The notes below the pieces were generated by a model. That model was not told the DNA's origin and searched no databases. It saw only the letters and a list, made by a program, of their open reading frames with translations. This document shows positions 1 to 8,939 of a stretch of 21,436 nt of DNA, piece after piece; position 1 is the first letter of the stretch, and every line of letters starts with the position of its first letter. Made by a program: the position numbers and the translations under genes. Origin of the DNA: Candidatus Bathyarchaeota archaeon (lineage in GTDB: Archaea; Thermoproteota; Bathyarchaeia; Bathyarchaeales; SOJC01); contig JAGLZJ010000002.1 in NCBI GenBank assembly GCA_023131555.1, forward strand, positions 1-21,436. Reading direction: 5' to 3'.

Positions 1-720
1 AAAATTGAACCGATAGTTGCTGTTGTGGATTCAGAGAAGTGTAGAAATACAAGGGTGAAATGCGGAATCTGCGTTAAAGCCTGCCCCTATGGAGCCATAG
101 AAGCGAACGAGGGCGAAGCTGCCAAAGTAAGAACAGCCACGTGTCACGGGTGCGGAACGTGTGTGGCGGAGTGCCCAGCAGATGCAATTCAGCAGAAACA
201 CTTCACCGACGACCAGATTTTCGCTCAGATCAGAACAGCACTAGAGAAAGATCCGGAGGAGAAAATCCTGGGTTTTCTCTGCAATTGGTGCTGTTACGCT
301 GGCGCTGACTTAGCCGGTACAAGCCGTTTTGAATATCCACCCCTGATTAGACCCATTCGAATAATGTGTTCCGGTCGCGTTGACAGAGATTTTGTGCTGG
401 AAGCTTTCAGACTAGGTGCAGGAATGGTTATGATTGGGGCATGTCATCTGCCTTACGACTGCCATTACATCAGTGGAAACTGGAAGATGAAAGCTCGAAT
501 GGATGCGCTGAGTCCAATGCTGCAGAAGTTAGGTTTGAGCCCTCAAAGGTTCCGAGTCGAGTATGTATCAGCCGCAGAAGGACTGAAGTTTGCTGAACTT
601 ATGAAAGAAATGGCGACTCAGCTAGACGAGTTAGGGTTGAAACGGATAAAAGAAGAGAACGCTAAACTGAAACCTATATTTGATCGCATGCTTTCGAAGA
701 AAGTACGAAAGCAAAAGTAA
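1..720 (+). CDS. hdrA: HdrA-MvhD fusion, C-terminal part (5' end outside window)
   Basis: The frame is open to the left edge. The GTG at 25 lies inside the conserved HdrA stretch EPIVAVVDSEKC, so it is not the start; this is a 3' fragment. Counting from that GTG, a first ferredoxin motif uses C6, C13, C16 and C20, and a second canonical CxxCxxCxxxCP motif uses C40, C43, C46 and C50. From about residue 60 the chain continues as an MvhD/FlpD domain, with cysteines at 86, 89, 90, 115, 140 and 146 (CNWCC, CSGR, GACHLPYDCHY), which in this family carry a [2Fe-2S] cluster. HdrA is the FAD subunit of heterodisulfide reductase that bifurcates electrons to ferredoxin and a disulfide; MvhD passes electrons from a hydrogenase or formate dehydrogenase. 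Such fusions are known in archaeal HdrA proteins. The first motif is odd: six residues separate its first two cysteines instead of two. The gene converges on nusA with 17 bases between. Confidence 0.9.
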   Translation, partial: KIEPIVAVVDSEKCRNTRVKCGICVKACPYGAIEANEGEAAKVRTATCHGCGTCVAECPADAIQQKHFTDDQIFAQIRTALEKDPEEKILGFLCNWCCYAGADLAGTSRFEYPPLIRPIRIMCSGRVDRDFVLEAFRLGAGMVMIGACHLPYDCHYISGNWKMKARMDALSPMLQKLGLSPQRFRVEYVSAAEGLKFAELMKEMATQLDELGLKRIKEENAKLKPIFDRMLSKKVRKQK

Positions 721-737
721 TATTGTACTCAGACACG

Positions 738-1175
738 CTAGTTTATTGAAACATTTTCAATGTCGAAGTAGCGTTTCGCTAGGAAGCGGATTCGTTCAGC
801 GTTTCGTCCGTTTTTCCCGATAGCGATACCTTTATCTCTTGGCTTTACCTGCACAACCGCTATTGATTTCCCGTCAGTCTTCTCTGTTATCCTAATCTCA
901 GTCACATGGGCGGGTTTCAACGCGTTTTTTATGAATTGAGCGGGATCCTCCGAGTACTCGATTATCTCATGTTTCTTGCTGGTCATCTTTTCTAGCAGAT
1001 GGATGTTTTTTCCGCCTTTACCGATTGCCATCCCAACATCGCCCTCTTTCACCATGAAGATCGCCCGATTTGCCTCGTCGTCAAGAATGCAGTCTTTGAC
1101 TGCAGCCCCCGTGATGCTCTGAAATAGAGCGATGTACCTCATTTCTTTGCTCGTCAGTTTTATTCCAGATGCCAT
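738..1175 (-). CDS. nusA: Archaeal NusA-like transcription factor (two KH domains)
   Basis: This 145-residue protein is the short archaeal form of NusA, lacking the bacterial N-terminal polymerase-binding and S1 domains. Two KH RNA-binding modules are visible, each with its GxxG loop: GKGG at residues 52-55 and GKNG at 120-123. It is thought to bind nascent RNA and act in transcription elongation or termination. It is the last gene of the rpoB-rpoA-L30e operon, starting 8 bases after the L30e stop with Shine-Dalgarno-like purines (AAGGA) just upstream of the ATG at 1175. That position next to the RNA polymerase genes is classical in archaea. In many archaea S12 and S7 follow; here the operon ends and meets a converging hdrA gene. 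Confidence 0.93.
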   Translation of the reverse strand: MASGIKLTSKEMRYIALFQSITGAAVKDCILDDEANRAIFMVKEGDVGMAIGKGGKNIHLLEKMTSKKHEIIEYSEDPAQFIKNALKPAHVTEIRITEKTDGKSIAVVQVKPRDKGIAIGKNGRNAERIRFLAKRYFDIENVSIN

Positions 1176-1183
1176 AGAGTCCT

Positions 1184-1519
1184 TCAGTCCTCTCCGATCT
1201 CATTTGGCTCCGACTCGTCTGATTCAACGAGCTTCAATATCTCAGAGTTACCGACCTCTCTAACGACGAGAGCGGATACAGCAAATGGTTTCCCACATAT
1301 CATGCCCAAGTCAACTCCGTCTCTTCGATAGCTGACAACTGGAACGCCTGAGAGTCTTCCGTAATAGTTTAGGTCATTCTGGGTCTCAGCTGGAACATTG
1401 CGAGATACCAGAATTAAACGAGCTTTGCCAGTCTTGGCGTTCAGTAATGCTTCCTTTGTGCCAAAGGCAACCTTTCCAGAGTTGACGGCTGCGGCGATGG
1501 CTTTGTCCACGTCAATCAT
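1184..1519 (-). CDS. rpl30e: Ribosomal protein L30e (eL30) family
   Basis: A 111-residue L7Ae/L30e-fold protein. Diagnostic stretches are the N-terminal GKVAFGTKEAL, the LILVSRNVP strand and the DLGMICGKPF segment near residues 71-80. Family members bind kink-turn-type RNA in the large ribosomal subunit. The ATG at 1519 overlaps the rpoA stop codon in an ATGA arrangement, so translation is probably coupled. A near-perfect Shine-Dalgarno sequence (AGGAGGAG) lies 8 bases before this ATG, inside the end of rpoA. The protein carries a short acidic C-terminal tail (ESDESEPNEIGED) beyond the usual core, which is common for archaeal versions. Its place between the largest RNA polymerase subunit and nusA is the conserved archaeal order. 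Confidence 0.93.
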   Translation of the reverse strand: MIDVDKAIAAAVNSGKVAFGTKEALLNAKTGKARLILVSRNVPAETQNDLNYYGRLSGVPVVSYRRDGVDLGMICGKPFAVSALVVREVGNSEILKLVESDESEPNEIGED

Positions 1520-4500
1520 CCATCTTTCTCCTCCTGCTGTGCCAGAGTATCCATATATAGATTCACGAGTCCGGTGCCAATCGGTATTGATTGCCCAACT
1601 ATAACGTTTTCGGTCACGCCACGTAATGGATCAGTTTCGCCTTTGACCGCTGCAGCAACAATATTCGGGACTGTGATCTCGAAGGCAGCGCGGGCGAGTA
1701 CGCTTGACTTTTTTCCACTAATTCCATGGCGTCCGATCTGTTGTACTTCTCCTGTGAGGGTCATTATGTCGGATACAAGCATTATGTGTCTGATGTCAAC
1801 ATCCAGACCTTGTTCCTCTAAGACTCCTATCGCTTCTTTCACCAGTAGGTTGCGAGCTGCCTCTATGCCAAGAGTCTTTGCGATTTCATGGACATGGTTC
1901 GAGATAGTCTTGGTGGGATCAATACCTTTTGTCTCAAGAATCGGCGGCAGGTTTGAGCCATCGGTTCTGATCACCCACTGTCCTGCTTCTGCGGTCACTA
2001 GCACCCGGCTGACGCCAGATGCGCCTTTGATGGAGATTTTTAGAATTTTTACCAGTAACTTCTTGATGTTTTTTTCTTTCAGGAGCTCTATGAGCAGTCG
2101 TTTGCCGCTGGTTTTTAATTCGCAGTCGGTAAGCTGCAGTTTTTCCTTCAATGTTTCCATTGAGATCTCTCGGTTTTTCATCAATCGCTTGTCTGGAATA
2201 ATGATAATCCGTTCACTCTCGGGATCAATATATGCAGCTTCAGCGATGTCTGCTGTCGTGGTGTGTAGGATGTTTTGGGCAACTTCCTTGGCTTTCTCTT
2301 GAGTTCTGCGATGTTTTCTGTCGAGGTAGATCGACATGATTGGGGTGGAAGGTATTCGCCTAGCATCAACGATTTCAATGAGCCGTGGAAGGCCTAAGGT
2401 GACGTTCTGTTCTTTGACGCCTGCATAGTGAAAGGTTCGCAAGGTCATCTGGGTTCCAGGTTCTCCTATCGATTGGGCAGCTACGATGCCGACTGCTTCG
2501 CCGGGTTCTACAAGTGCTTGGCGATAGTGCTTGAGTGTTAGTTCAACAGTGAGGTCGATGCCCTTTCTGCTCAGCTTCGCTCTTGTGAGCTCTCTTCTTA
2601 GTTCCTGAATTAGGAGAGGCGTAAGCTGCCTTCGTACGTTCTCGAGTTTCTTCATTATGTATGCTTCGGCTGCAGGTCTGCCCTTGCCTTCTACCATTAT
2701 TGTGACCTGATCAACGAGTCTCCGTATGTTTACGGCTTTCCCGTGATCGCTCTTGGCGGGGTCTACGCCGTCTTCTCCGTATCTGAATTGAACTATTTCG
2801 CCGACAGAATTGCGAACTGTCCCGTCATATTCTATTCGTAAGTGTTCAAGTGCGTTGATCAATCTTCGTTGCATGTAGCCGCTTTGTTGAGTGCGTACAG
2901 CTGTGTCCACGAGACCCTCGCGACCGCCCATGGCGTGGAAGAAGTATTCTAGAGGATCTAGGCCGGATTGGTATGAAGCGTAGACGAAACCTCTCGCTTT
3001 CGGTAGCGGGTCATCGGGTTCAAAATGGGGGAGAGCCCGTTGAACGTAGCCTCGCATTATGCGTTTTCCACGGACTGACTGCTGACCGACTGATGCGGTC
3101 ATTTGACCGATGTTGAGGCTTGAGCCTCTGGCTCCAGTTCTTGTCATGAGTACACCAGAATTCTCAAGACTGAAGTATCTATCAGCAATCTGTCCAGCTA
3201 CGTCTCTGGCTTTCGCCAGTTCATTCATTACATAGATTTCAAAGCTTTCTTGAAGTGACTGCCCAGGAAGCCTTTGTAGTGTTCCTTTGCGATAGGCAAC
3301 AATCAGCTCTTGAACGTTGTTTTCATGTTTGGCGAGAGTTTTCTGAATGCTCCTCTGGGCTTTTGGAGATAGCTCAAGTTCATCAAAGGAGTATGTGAAT
3401 CCCTGCATAGAAATGAAAAGCTTGAGAAGCTGGCAGATCTTGTTCAGGAATTCACGTCCACGTTGAGCGCCATAGTCCTTGATGATTCGATGAAGGATAC
3501 TCTCTGATTGTTCCGCACCTATGGCACGTCGGTCTATTACGCCGGTTCTCAGGATTCCATCTTTTATGACGACGTAGGCATCATGTGGACATTCTTCCTT
3601 TTGGCATTTTGTGCAACTTTGGCATATTGTAGCTTTGAGGGAGTAGCTGAAGTCTGTTGGCAGGAAGAGGCTGAAGATCTGCTTTCCAGACCAAAGTGGC
3701 TCAGGTTTGATTACTTGAGGCTTAGGAAGCGTCCCAGAATAGCTGGCTGAAGTTAGGAGTCTGCAGACATCTCGTTTGGGAAGAAGCGTAGATTTCCTCG
3801 TTAGAAGGTAAGCTGATGTTATGAAGTCTCTAATGGCTCCGATGATTGGACCGCCAAACCGAGGAGAGAGGATTTGATCTTGAACCTGCATCAGAAGGAG
3901 GGCTTCTGTTCGAGCCTCTTCGCTCTGAGGAATGTGAAGATTCATCTCGTCTCCATCGAAGTCAGCGTTGTAAGGTGGGCAAACGCACAGGTGTAGTCTA
4001 AATGTCTTGTAGGGTAGAACCTTGACGAAATGAGCCATAATCGACATCCGATGTAGTGAGGGTTGGCGATTGAATATTGCTATGTCTCCATTTTCAAGAT
4101 GGCGTTCTACAATGAAGCCGGGTTCAATTGCTTCTGCAATTTTTTCTCTGTCAATGACAAACTCTAATCTAATCCTTTTTCCATCAGGTCTGAGAACGTA
4201 CAGAGCTCCAGGATATTGGTCAGGCCCATTCCGTACGCGAGCTTGAAGCTTTTCAATATTCCAATCCGTGACTTTCACAGGAATCGTTAGTTTCGAGGCT
4301 ATGGCGAGTGGCACGCCTACTTCACTAATGTCCAGATTTGGATCGGGTGAAATTACCGTTCTTGCGGAGAAGTCTACACGCTTTCCCGATAGGTTGCTTC
4401 TGAAGCGTCCTTCTTTTCCTTTCAAGCGTTGCGAGAGAGTTTTAAGTGCTCTTCCTGAACGATGTCGCGCAGGTGGGATCCCTGATGCTTCATTGTTGAA

Positions 4501-5346
4501 GTAGGTGGTTACGTGATATTGTAGCAATTCCGAGAGATCTTGAATAATTAGTGTAGGAGCCCCTGCCTCCATGTTTTCCTTCAGGCGCTGATTTATTCGG
4601 ATGATGTCAACGAGTTTGTGCGTTAAGTCGTCTTCGGACCGGATTCCTGAATTAAGGGTGATTGAGGGGCGAACGTAGACAGGCGGAACAGGAAGAACTT
4701 GCAGAACCATCCATTCAGGTCTCGCTGCTTTCGCACTGTAGCCGAATAGCTCGAGGTCCTCAAGGGATACTCTTTCAAGTCTCTCTCGGACCATGCTGGG
4801 AGTTAGCTGATGGGCACCTCCTCCTTCAGGCGCTTCTTCAAGAAAGCGCGTTGGTTTCTCGAATACGGTCTTGTGTTGAGGTGCTCCACAATAGGGACAT
4901 TCTTTTGTTCTAGCGTCTTTGAGAATCTTCTTGTAGATTTTATCAGGAACCTCACCGAGCAATTTACGAATTCTTTGGATCCGTTCCCTTATTTCTACTA
5001 CTTTTTCTTCAGGTAACGTGATTCGGCCACAGTTTCTGCAGGTGGCGCGCAGGAGATCATGGATAATCTTGGTGAATATGATGTGGATTATCGGCACTGC
5101 GAGTTCAATGTGTCCGAAGTGACCTGGGCAGCGGATCGCGGTGTTGCCACATGTTCTACATCTCTGTCTCGGTTCAAGCGTACCGAGTCTGCCGTCCATG
5201 AGGCCAGACGATATTGGTGCGCCATCCTCGTCGTATGTGTCTGCCGTCTGTACCGCTACTGCGGAAAGCCGTCTTAATTCCTGAGGGGAGAATAGTCCAA
5301 ACCGCAGTTGTTGGACTATTTTGTGTGGGATTGCTTCATACACCAT
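1516..5346 (-). CDS. rpoA: DNA-directed RNA polymerase subunit A, unsplit (A' plus A'')
   Basis: One open frame of about 1276 residues covers both A' and A'', which are two genes in most archaea. Numbering from an upstream GTG at 5355: N-terminal zinc-binding cysteines (CRTCG near 66-70, CxGHxGH region 76-82, then CRNCG and CPYCG), the Mg-binding catalytic motif NADFDGDEMN at 463-472, a four-cysteine insert at 578-589, bridge-helix and trigger-loop material around 740-830, and the A'' signature EPGEAVGIVAAQSIGEPGTQ at 950-969. The usual A'/A'' split would fall near 870-940, where the frame stays open. Start: AAGGA lies 11 bases before the ATG at 5346 but only 2 bases before the GTG at 5355, so I prefer 5346; this leaves one base after the rpoB stop. 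The gene overlaps L30e by four bases. Catalysis of transcription as the largest subunit is certain. Confidence 0.97.
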   Translation of the reverse strand: MVYEAIPHKIVQQLRFGLFSPQELRRLSAVAVQTADTYDEDGAPISSGLMDGRLGTLEPRQRCRTCGNTAIRCPGHFGHIELAVPIIHIIFTKIIHDLLRATCRNCGRITLPEEKVVEIRERIQRIRKLLGEVPDKIYKKILKDARTKECPYCGAPQHKTVFEKPTRFLEEAPEGGGAHQLTPSMVRERLERVSLEDLELFGYSAKAARPEWMVLQVLPVPPVYVRPSITLNSGIRSEDDLTHKLVDIIRINQRLKENMEAGAPTLIIQDLSELLQYHVTTYFNNEASGIPPARHRSGRALKTLSQRLKGKEGRFRSNLSGKRVDFSARTVISPDPNLDISEVGVPLAIASKLTIPVKVTDWNIEKLQARVRNGPDQYPGALYVLRPDGKRIRLEFVIDREKIAEAIEPGFIVERHLENGDIAIFNRQPSLHRMSIMAHFVKVLPYKTFRLHLCVCPPYNADFDGDEMNLHIPQSEEARTEALLLMQVQDQILSPRFGGPIIGAIRDFITSAYLLTRKSTLLPKRDVCRLLTSASYSGTLPKPQVIKPEPLWSGKQIFSLFLPTDFSYSLKATICQSCTKCQKEECPHDAYVVIKDGILRTGVIDRRAIGAEQSESILHRIIKDYGAQRGREFLNKICQLLKLFISMQGFTYSFDELELSPKAQRSIQKTLAKHENNVQELIVAYRKGTLQRLPGQSLQESFEIYVMNELAKARDVAGQIADRYFSLENSGVLMTRTGARGSSLNIGQMTASVGQQSVRGKRIMRGYVQRALPHFEPDDPLPKARGFVYASYQSGLDPLEYFFHAMGGREGLVDTAVRTQQSGYMQRRLINALEHLRIEYDGTVRNSVGEIVQFRYGEDGVDPAKSDHGKAVNIRRLVDQVTIMVEGKGRPAAEAYIMKKLENVRRQLTPLLIQELRRELTRAKLSRKGIDLTVELTLKHYRQALVEPGEAVGIVAAQSIGEPGTQMTLRTFHYAGVKEQNVTLGLPRLIEIVDARRIPSTPIMSIYLDRKHRRTQEKAKEVAQNILHTTTADIAEAAYIDPESERIIIIPDKRLMKNREISMETLKEKLQLTDCELKTSGKRLLIELLKEKNIKKLLVKILKISIKGASGVSRVLVTAEAGQWVIRTDGSNLPPILETKGIDPTKTISNHVHEIAKTLGIEAARNLLVKEAIGVLEEQGLDVDIRHIMLVSDIMTLTGEVQQIGRHGISGKKSSVLARAAFEITVPNIVAAAVKGETDPLRGVTENVIVGQSIPIGTGLVNLYMDTLAQQEEKDG

Positions 5347-5347
5347 C

Positions 5348-8300
5348 TCAGGCACGTTCCTTCAGATTCAAGCGTGGTGCTACACAGAGACTCATGAGTT
5401 CTTGCAGTAGCAGCTTGAACGCATATGAAATGACCACAGGAGTGACTTGTGACTTTTCTTCGCATAATCTGCAGACATAGGAGCGTTGTCTCATGTTGTA
5501 ATAGGCGATGTGACCGCAGTTTTCGCACACGTAAAGAGTGTATTTGTCTGACTCTTCAAGGAGTCGATCTCGGAGTAGCATTGCTGCTCCATGGCCTATC
5601 AAACAGTCGCGCTCCATTTCGCCAAACCTTAGGCCTCCTCCCCTCGCTCTGCCTTCAGTTGGTTGCCTCGTCAGCATCTGAACTTGTCCTCGTGCTCTTG
5701 CATGTATTTTGTCTGCGATCATGTGATGAAGTTTCTGGTAATAGACAACTCCCATGAAAATGTCGGCAGAAAACTTTTCTCCTGTTGTGCCGCTGTAGAA
5801 GACTTCTCTTCCAGTGTGGCTGAAGCCATAGTCGATCAGCGCGTTCTTGATTTCTGGTGCGCGCTCATTCGCAAAAGCAGTTCCATCCGCAGGTCTACCG
5901 CGGGCTGAAGCCATCTTTCCAGCCATTGATTCTAGGAATTGACCAATTGTCATTCGTGAGGGGATTGCATGTGGGTTTATTAGAATGTCAGGTACAAGAC
6001 CGGTTTCTGTGAAGGGCAAGTCTTCTTGAGGGATTATTATCCCAATCACTCCCTTCTGACCGTGACGCGACGCAAACTTGTCTCCAAGTTCCGGAATTCT
6101 TTGATCGCGAACTCTGACTTTCACAAGTTTGCTTCCTTCATCGGATTCTGTAACAAAGACTGAATCAACAACGCCGTGTTCGGATTGTCTAACGTCTATG
6201 GAAGTATCACGCATTGATGGGCCTCTCGCCTCAAACTCCTTGTATTCCTCCAAGAATCTAGGTGGACTTGTGCGCCCGATTAATACTACTCCTCCAGCAG
6301 CATTTGCCTCAAGACCTACAACGCCATCAGGTTCAAGTAATCGGTAGTACGCCTCTCCCCTGAATCCTCTGATGCCAGGTTCAGGAGTCAGAAATCGATC
6401 CTTAAGACCTCCGAGGTATTGACGGCATTCAGCTTCGTATATTCGGTTGAAAGTTGAACGGAAGAGACCTCGTTCTATCGTGGCTTTATTGAATATGAGA
6501 GCGTCTTCCATGTTGTAACCCTCAAAGGAGACTACTGCGACTAGGCAGTTCTGTCCTGATGGTCTTTGACTGTATCCCAGTATCTCCATGGGTTTTGTTT
6601 TGACTAATGGAGCCTGAGGATAATGCAGGACATGAGATCTTGAATCGGCTCTAAAAGCATGATTTGATGAGAAGACGCCAAGCGCTTGCTTCGCCATTGC
6701 TGACTCGTAAGAGTTTCGGGGGGATTGGTTGTGTTCTGGATAGGGGATTATGGAAGCGCTAATCCCGAGAATCGTGTATGGAGAGATCTCGAGATGGGTA
6801 TGTTTGGAGGAGATTGCTTCAGCATTTAGAGCCACGTAGTTGTTCTCTTCTTCTTCAGCATCAATGTATTCCACTATTGCGTTTCGGATTAGGTCTTCCC
6901 ATGACCAGTCTCCAGAGCGTATTCTATCGATATGCTCGGGGTGCAATGCTGACGTACCGTTGTTGGCTATTATTAAGGGGCGACGGACACGTCCTGCATC
7001 ACAGTTGATGTAGACTTCATCTCTATTGCTTGATGTTTTGAATTGAGCTACATTGACTTCGGTTGAAATCTCTCCGCTTCGTCTTCTGACCCGTAGTTCG
7101 GGCACGAATTCGTCGGGATTTGGGTGGTATCCAACTAAGGAACCATTAATGAAAATCTTTGCACCTGTGAGACGTAAGTCGTGATTCGCTTCTCCGGCAG
7201 GAATGACGTTCATGTTGATGATTTCACGTTTGAGGTTCCCAGCATTCGCACCAACAGATATGCATGCAGACAGAGCTAAGTTCTTGACGAGGCCACAGTT
7301 TGATCCCTCAGGTGTCTCATTGGGACATAGGCGACCCCAGTGTGTAGGATGTAGATCACGGGCTTCAAAGTTGGGTTGGCTGCGACTCAACGGGGACTGT
7401 AACCGTCTCAGATGGCTGAAAGTTGACACTAGGTTTGTCCTGTCTAGTAGCTGGGTAACTCCAACTCTACCCCTTCCCCAGTTGCCAGTCGCCAGAGCGT
7501 GTTGCAGTCGGTCTGATACAATTCCAGGGCGTACTGCAGCGGATACTGTGATCATTTGCCTCTTGAATCCCATCCTCTCAAGCTGATACTTGATGTCTCT
7601 GCATAGGTTTCGGAAAGCGACACGGAAGAGGTCTCCAAGTAATGGACCAGCAAGTTTGAGTCTCTTGTTTTTGAAGTGGTCTTTATCGTCGGGTTCCCGT
7701 TTCTGCATCTTCAGTCTAATGACGCGATAAGCCATTTCTCCAAGGAAGATTATCTTTTCAGCGCGATTCTCTGGGGTGCGTCCTAAGTGGGGAAGGAAGT
7801 TCCTGTCTAAAATGCTCCCTGCTCTCTGTAGTCGATAGTCTAAGACTTGACCATGTGCTACGCGGTTCCCGATATATTCCAGAGCTTGCCTATCTGTTTC
7901 GATTTCAACTGCTTTCTCAAAAGATGGTTCAAGGTGGTTCTGGACTAGAGGGTTCGAGGTGACAGCTTCAGCGACTTCTCGGTCAGAGGCGCTGCCGAGA
8001 GCCCTCATGACTACGATGAAAGGGATTTCAGAAGGAACACCAGGAATAGTCACGTAAAGGGTGCCATCTGATTTCAGCCGAAGCTCTATTCGAGCTCTGA
8101 AGCCGACAGTTGTCGAAAAGATTTTAGCTTGATAAACCGGATGTGCACCTCTTTTATCTATATCTACAAGTATGTGGTTCGGTGCCAAATCTTCCAAAGC
8201 GACGATCACGCGTTCAGAGCCATTGATCAAGAAGTACCCGCCGGGATCTTTTGGGTCTTCACCGTTGAGAATAAGTTCATCTGTCTGAAGCTGGGACAGA

Positions 8301-8722
8301 GGGCAAAGTTTGGATTTCAGCATGATAGGAATGTCTCCCACTAAGACTAGTTCAGTGTCCATTTCTCGACCTTCCATGTATGGAGTCATCTCAACGGCAA
8401 TCGGTGCGATATACGAAAGATTTCTGAACCTTGCTTCCATTGGTAAGATTTCGTGTTTTGTCCCGTCTACTTCCGTTACATAAGGACTGCTAATGCGGCT
8501 ATGAGGATCAATAATCCATGCTTGACCAAGCTTTATCTTGTAAGGGTTTTCAGGCAACTCGATATTGATCTCTTGGGTTTCATCAACAATCTGTTGCAAC
8601 CCATGGTCAATGAATTCATTGTATGAGTCAAGATGTTGTCTGACGAGACCCTTTTCGGTGAAGAAAGACTTCTGAAGAAGCAATAGATCTCTTTCCGTAA
8701 TATCTGACATTGCAGATTCCAT
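5348..8722 (-). CDS. rpoB: DNA-directed RNA polymerase subunit B, unsplit
   Basis: About 1124 residues covering the whole second-largest subunit; it is not divided into B' and B'' as in many euryarchaeal methanogens and halophiles. Visible landmarks are the protrusion/lobe N-terminus (TPYMEGREMDTELVLVGDIP), the GYNMEDALIFN segment, the catalytic-region motif GDKFASRHGQKG at about 881-892, GEMERDCLIGHGA, and a C-terminal zinc site at C1067, C1070, C1085 and C1088 (numbered from a TTG at 8725). GAGGAG stands 12 bases before the ATG at 8722 and 9 before an adjacent in-frame TTG at 8725; the two starts differ by one residue. It is the first gene of the minus-strand operon. In many archaea rpoH directly precedes rpoB; no rpoH frame is found upstream here. 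Function as a core RNA polymerase subunit is certain. Confidence 0.97.
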   Translation of the reverse strand: MESAMSDITERDLLLLQKSFFTEKGLVRQHLDSYNEFIDHGLQQIVDETQEINIELPENPYKIKLGQAWIIDPHSRISSPYVTEVDGTKHEILPMEARFRNLSYIAPIAVEMTPYMEGREMDTELVLVGDIPIMLKSKLCPLSQLQTDELILNGEDPKDPGGYFLINGSERVIVALEDLAPNHILVDIDKRGAHPVYQAKIFSTTVGFRARIELRLKSDGTLYVTIPGVPSEIPFIVVMRALGSASDREVAEAVTSNPLVQNHLEPSFEKAVEIETDRQALEYIGNRVAHGQVLDYRLQRAGSILDRNFLPHLGRTPENRAEKIIFLGEMAYRVIRLKMQKREPDDKDHFKNKRLKLAGPLLGDLFRVAFRNLCRDIKYQLERMGFKRQMITVSAAVRPGIVSDRLQHALATGNWGRGRVGVTQLLDRTNLVSTFSHLRRLQSPLSRSQPNFEARDLHPTHWGRLCPNETPEGSNCGLVKNLALSACISVGANAGNLKREIINMNVIPAGEANHDLRLTGAKIFINGSLVGYHPNPDEFVPELRVRRRSGEISTEVNVAQFKTSSNRDEVYINCDAGRVRRPLIIANNGTSALHPEHIDRIRSGDWSWEDLIRNAIVEYIDAEEEENNYVALNAEAISSKHTHLEISPYTILGISASIIPYPEHNQSPRNSYESAMAKQALGVFSSNHAFRADSRSHVLHYPQAPLVKTKPMEILGYSQRPSGQNCLVAVVSFEGYNMEDALIFNKATIERGLFRSTFNRIYEAECRQYLGGLKDRFLTPEPGIRGFRGEAYYRLLEPDGVVGLEANAAGGVVLIGRTSPPRFLEEYKEFEARGPSMRDTSIDVRQSEHGVVDSVFVTESDEGSKLVKVRVRDQRIPELGDKFASRHGQKGVIGIIIPQEDLPFTETGLVPDILINPHAIPSRMTIGQFLESMAGKMASARGRPADGTAFANERAPEIKNALIDYGFSHTGREVFYSGTTGEKFSADIFMGVVYYQKLHHMIADKIHARARGQVQMLTRQPTEGRARGGGLRFGEMERDCLIGHGAAMLLRDRLLEESDKYTLYVCENCGHIAYYNMRQRSYVCRLCEEKSQVTPVVISYAFKLLLQELMSLCVAPRLNLKERA

Positions 8723-8740
8723 CAAAAAACAACTCTCCTC

Positions 8741-8764
8741 GCTTGAAATAGAGGGTCTTCAAGC
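8741..8764. repeat. Inverted repeat just upstream of the rpoB ribosome-binding site
   Basis: The arms GCTTGAA (8741-8747) and TTCAAGC (8758-8764) are perfect reverse complements around a 10-base spacer. The element sits directly before the rpoB Shine-Dalgarno sequence, so it could be an operator or a leader hairpin. A chance match of 7 bp in this region is possible. Confidence 0.4.
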
Positions 8765-8853
8765 AATTTTTCTGCCAAATTAGGGAATTCCTCCAAACAA
8801 CCGACAGGAAGCTAGAACAGCTGTCCTTGTGACCGTTTCTGGAACTAAAGCCA

Positions 8854-8873
8854 TAGAGGCATGGCTGCCTCTA
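8854..8873. repeat. Perfect 8-bp hairpin with 4-base loop
   Basis: TAGAGGCA (8854-8861) pairs perfectly with TGCCTCTA (8866-8873) around the loop TGGC. It lies in the middle of the rpoB/guaA divergent gap. It may be a regulator-binding site or a structured RNA element; there is no adjacent T-run to suggest a classical terminator. Confidence 0.5.
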
Positions 8874-8918
8874 ATAAACTTTCTCTTAAGACGCAGTAGA
8901 TCTCAAACCGGAACAGTA

Positions 8919-8939
8919 AAGAAGCTAGTTGAGCTTCTT
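8919..8939. repeat. Perfect 8-bp hairpin upstream of guaA
   Basis: AAGAAGCT (8919-8926) pairs with AGCTTCTT (8932-8939) around the loop AGTTG. It ends 33 bases before the guaA start and about 20 bases before its ribosome-binding site (GGAG at 8959-8962), so it is likely in the guaA leader or promoter. Confidence 0.5.

Noticed and set aside
25..27. GTG at 25 as start of the first gene
   Set aside because: The codons before it encode conserved HdrA sequence, and the frame is open to the window edge.
1574..2302. 242-codon plus-strand frame antisense to the end of rpoA
   Set aside because: Ser/Phe/Ile-rich composition is what the reverse of a coding frame gives; it lies wholly inside a certain gene and shows no motif.
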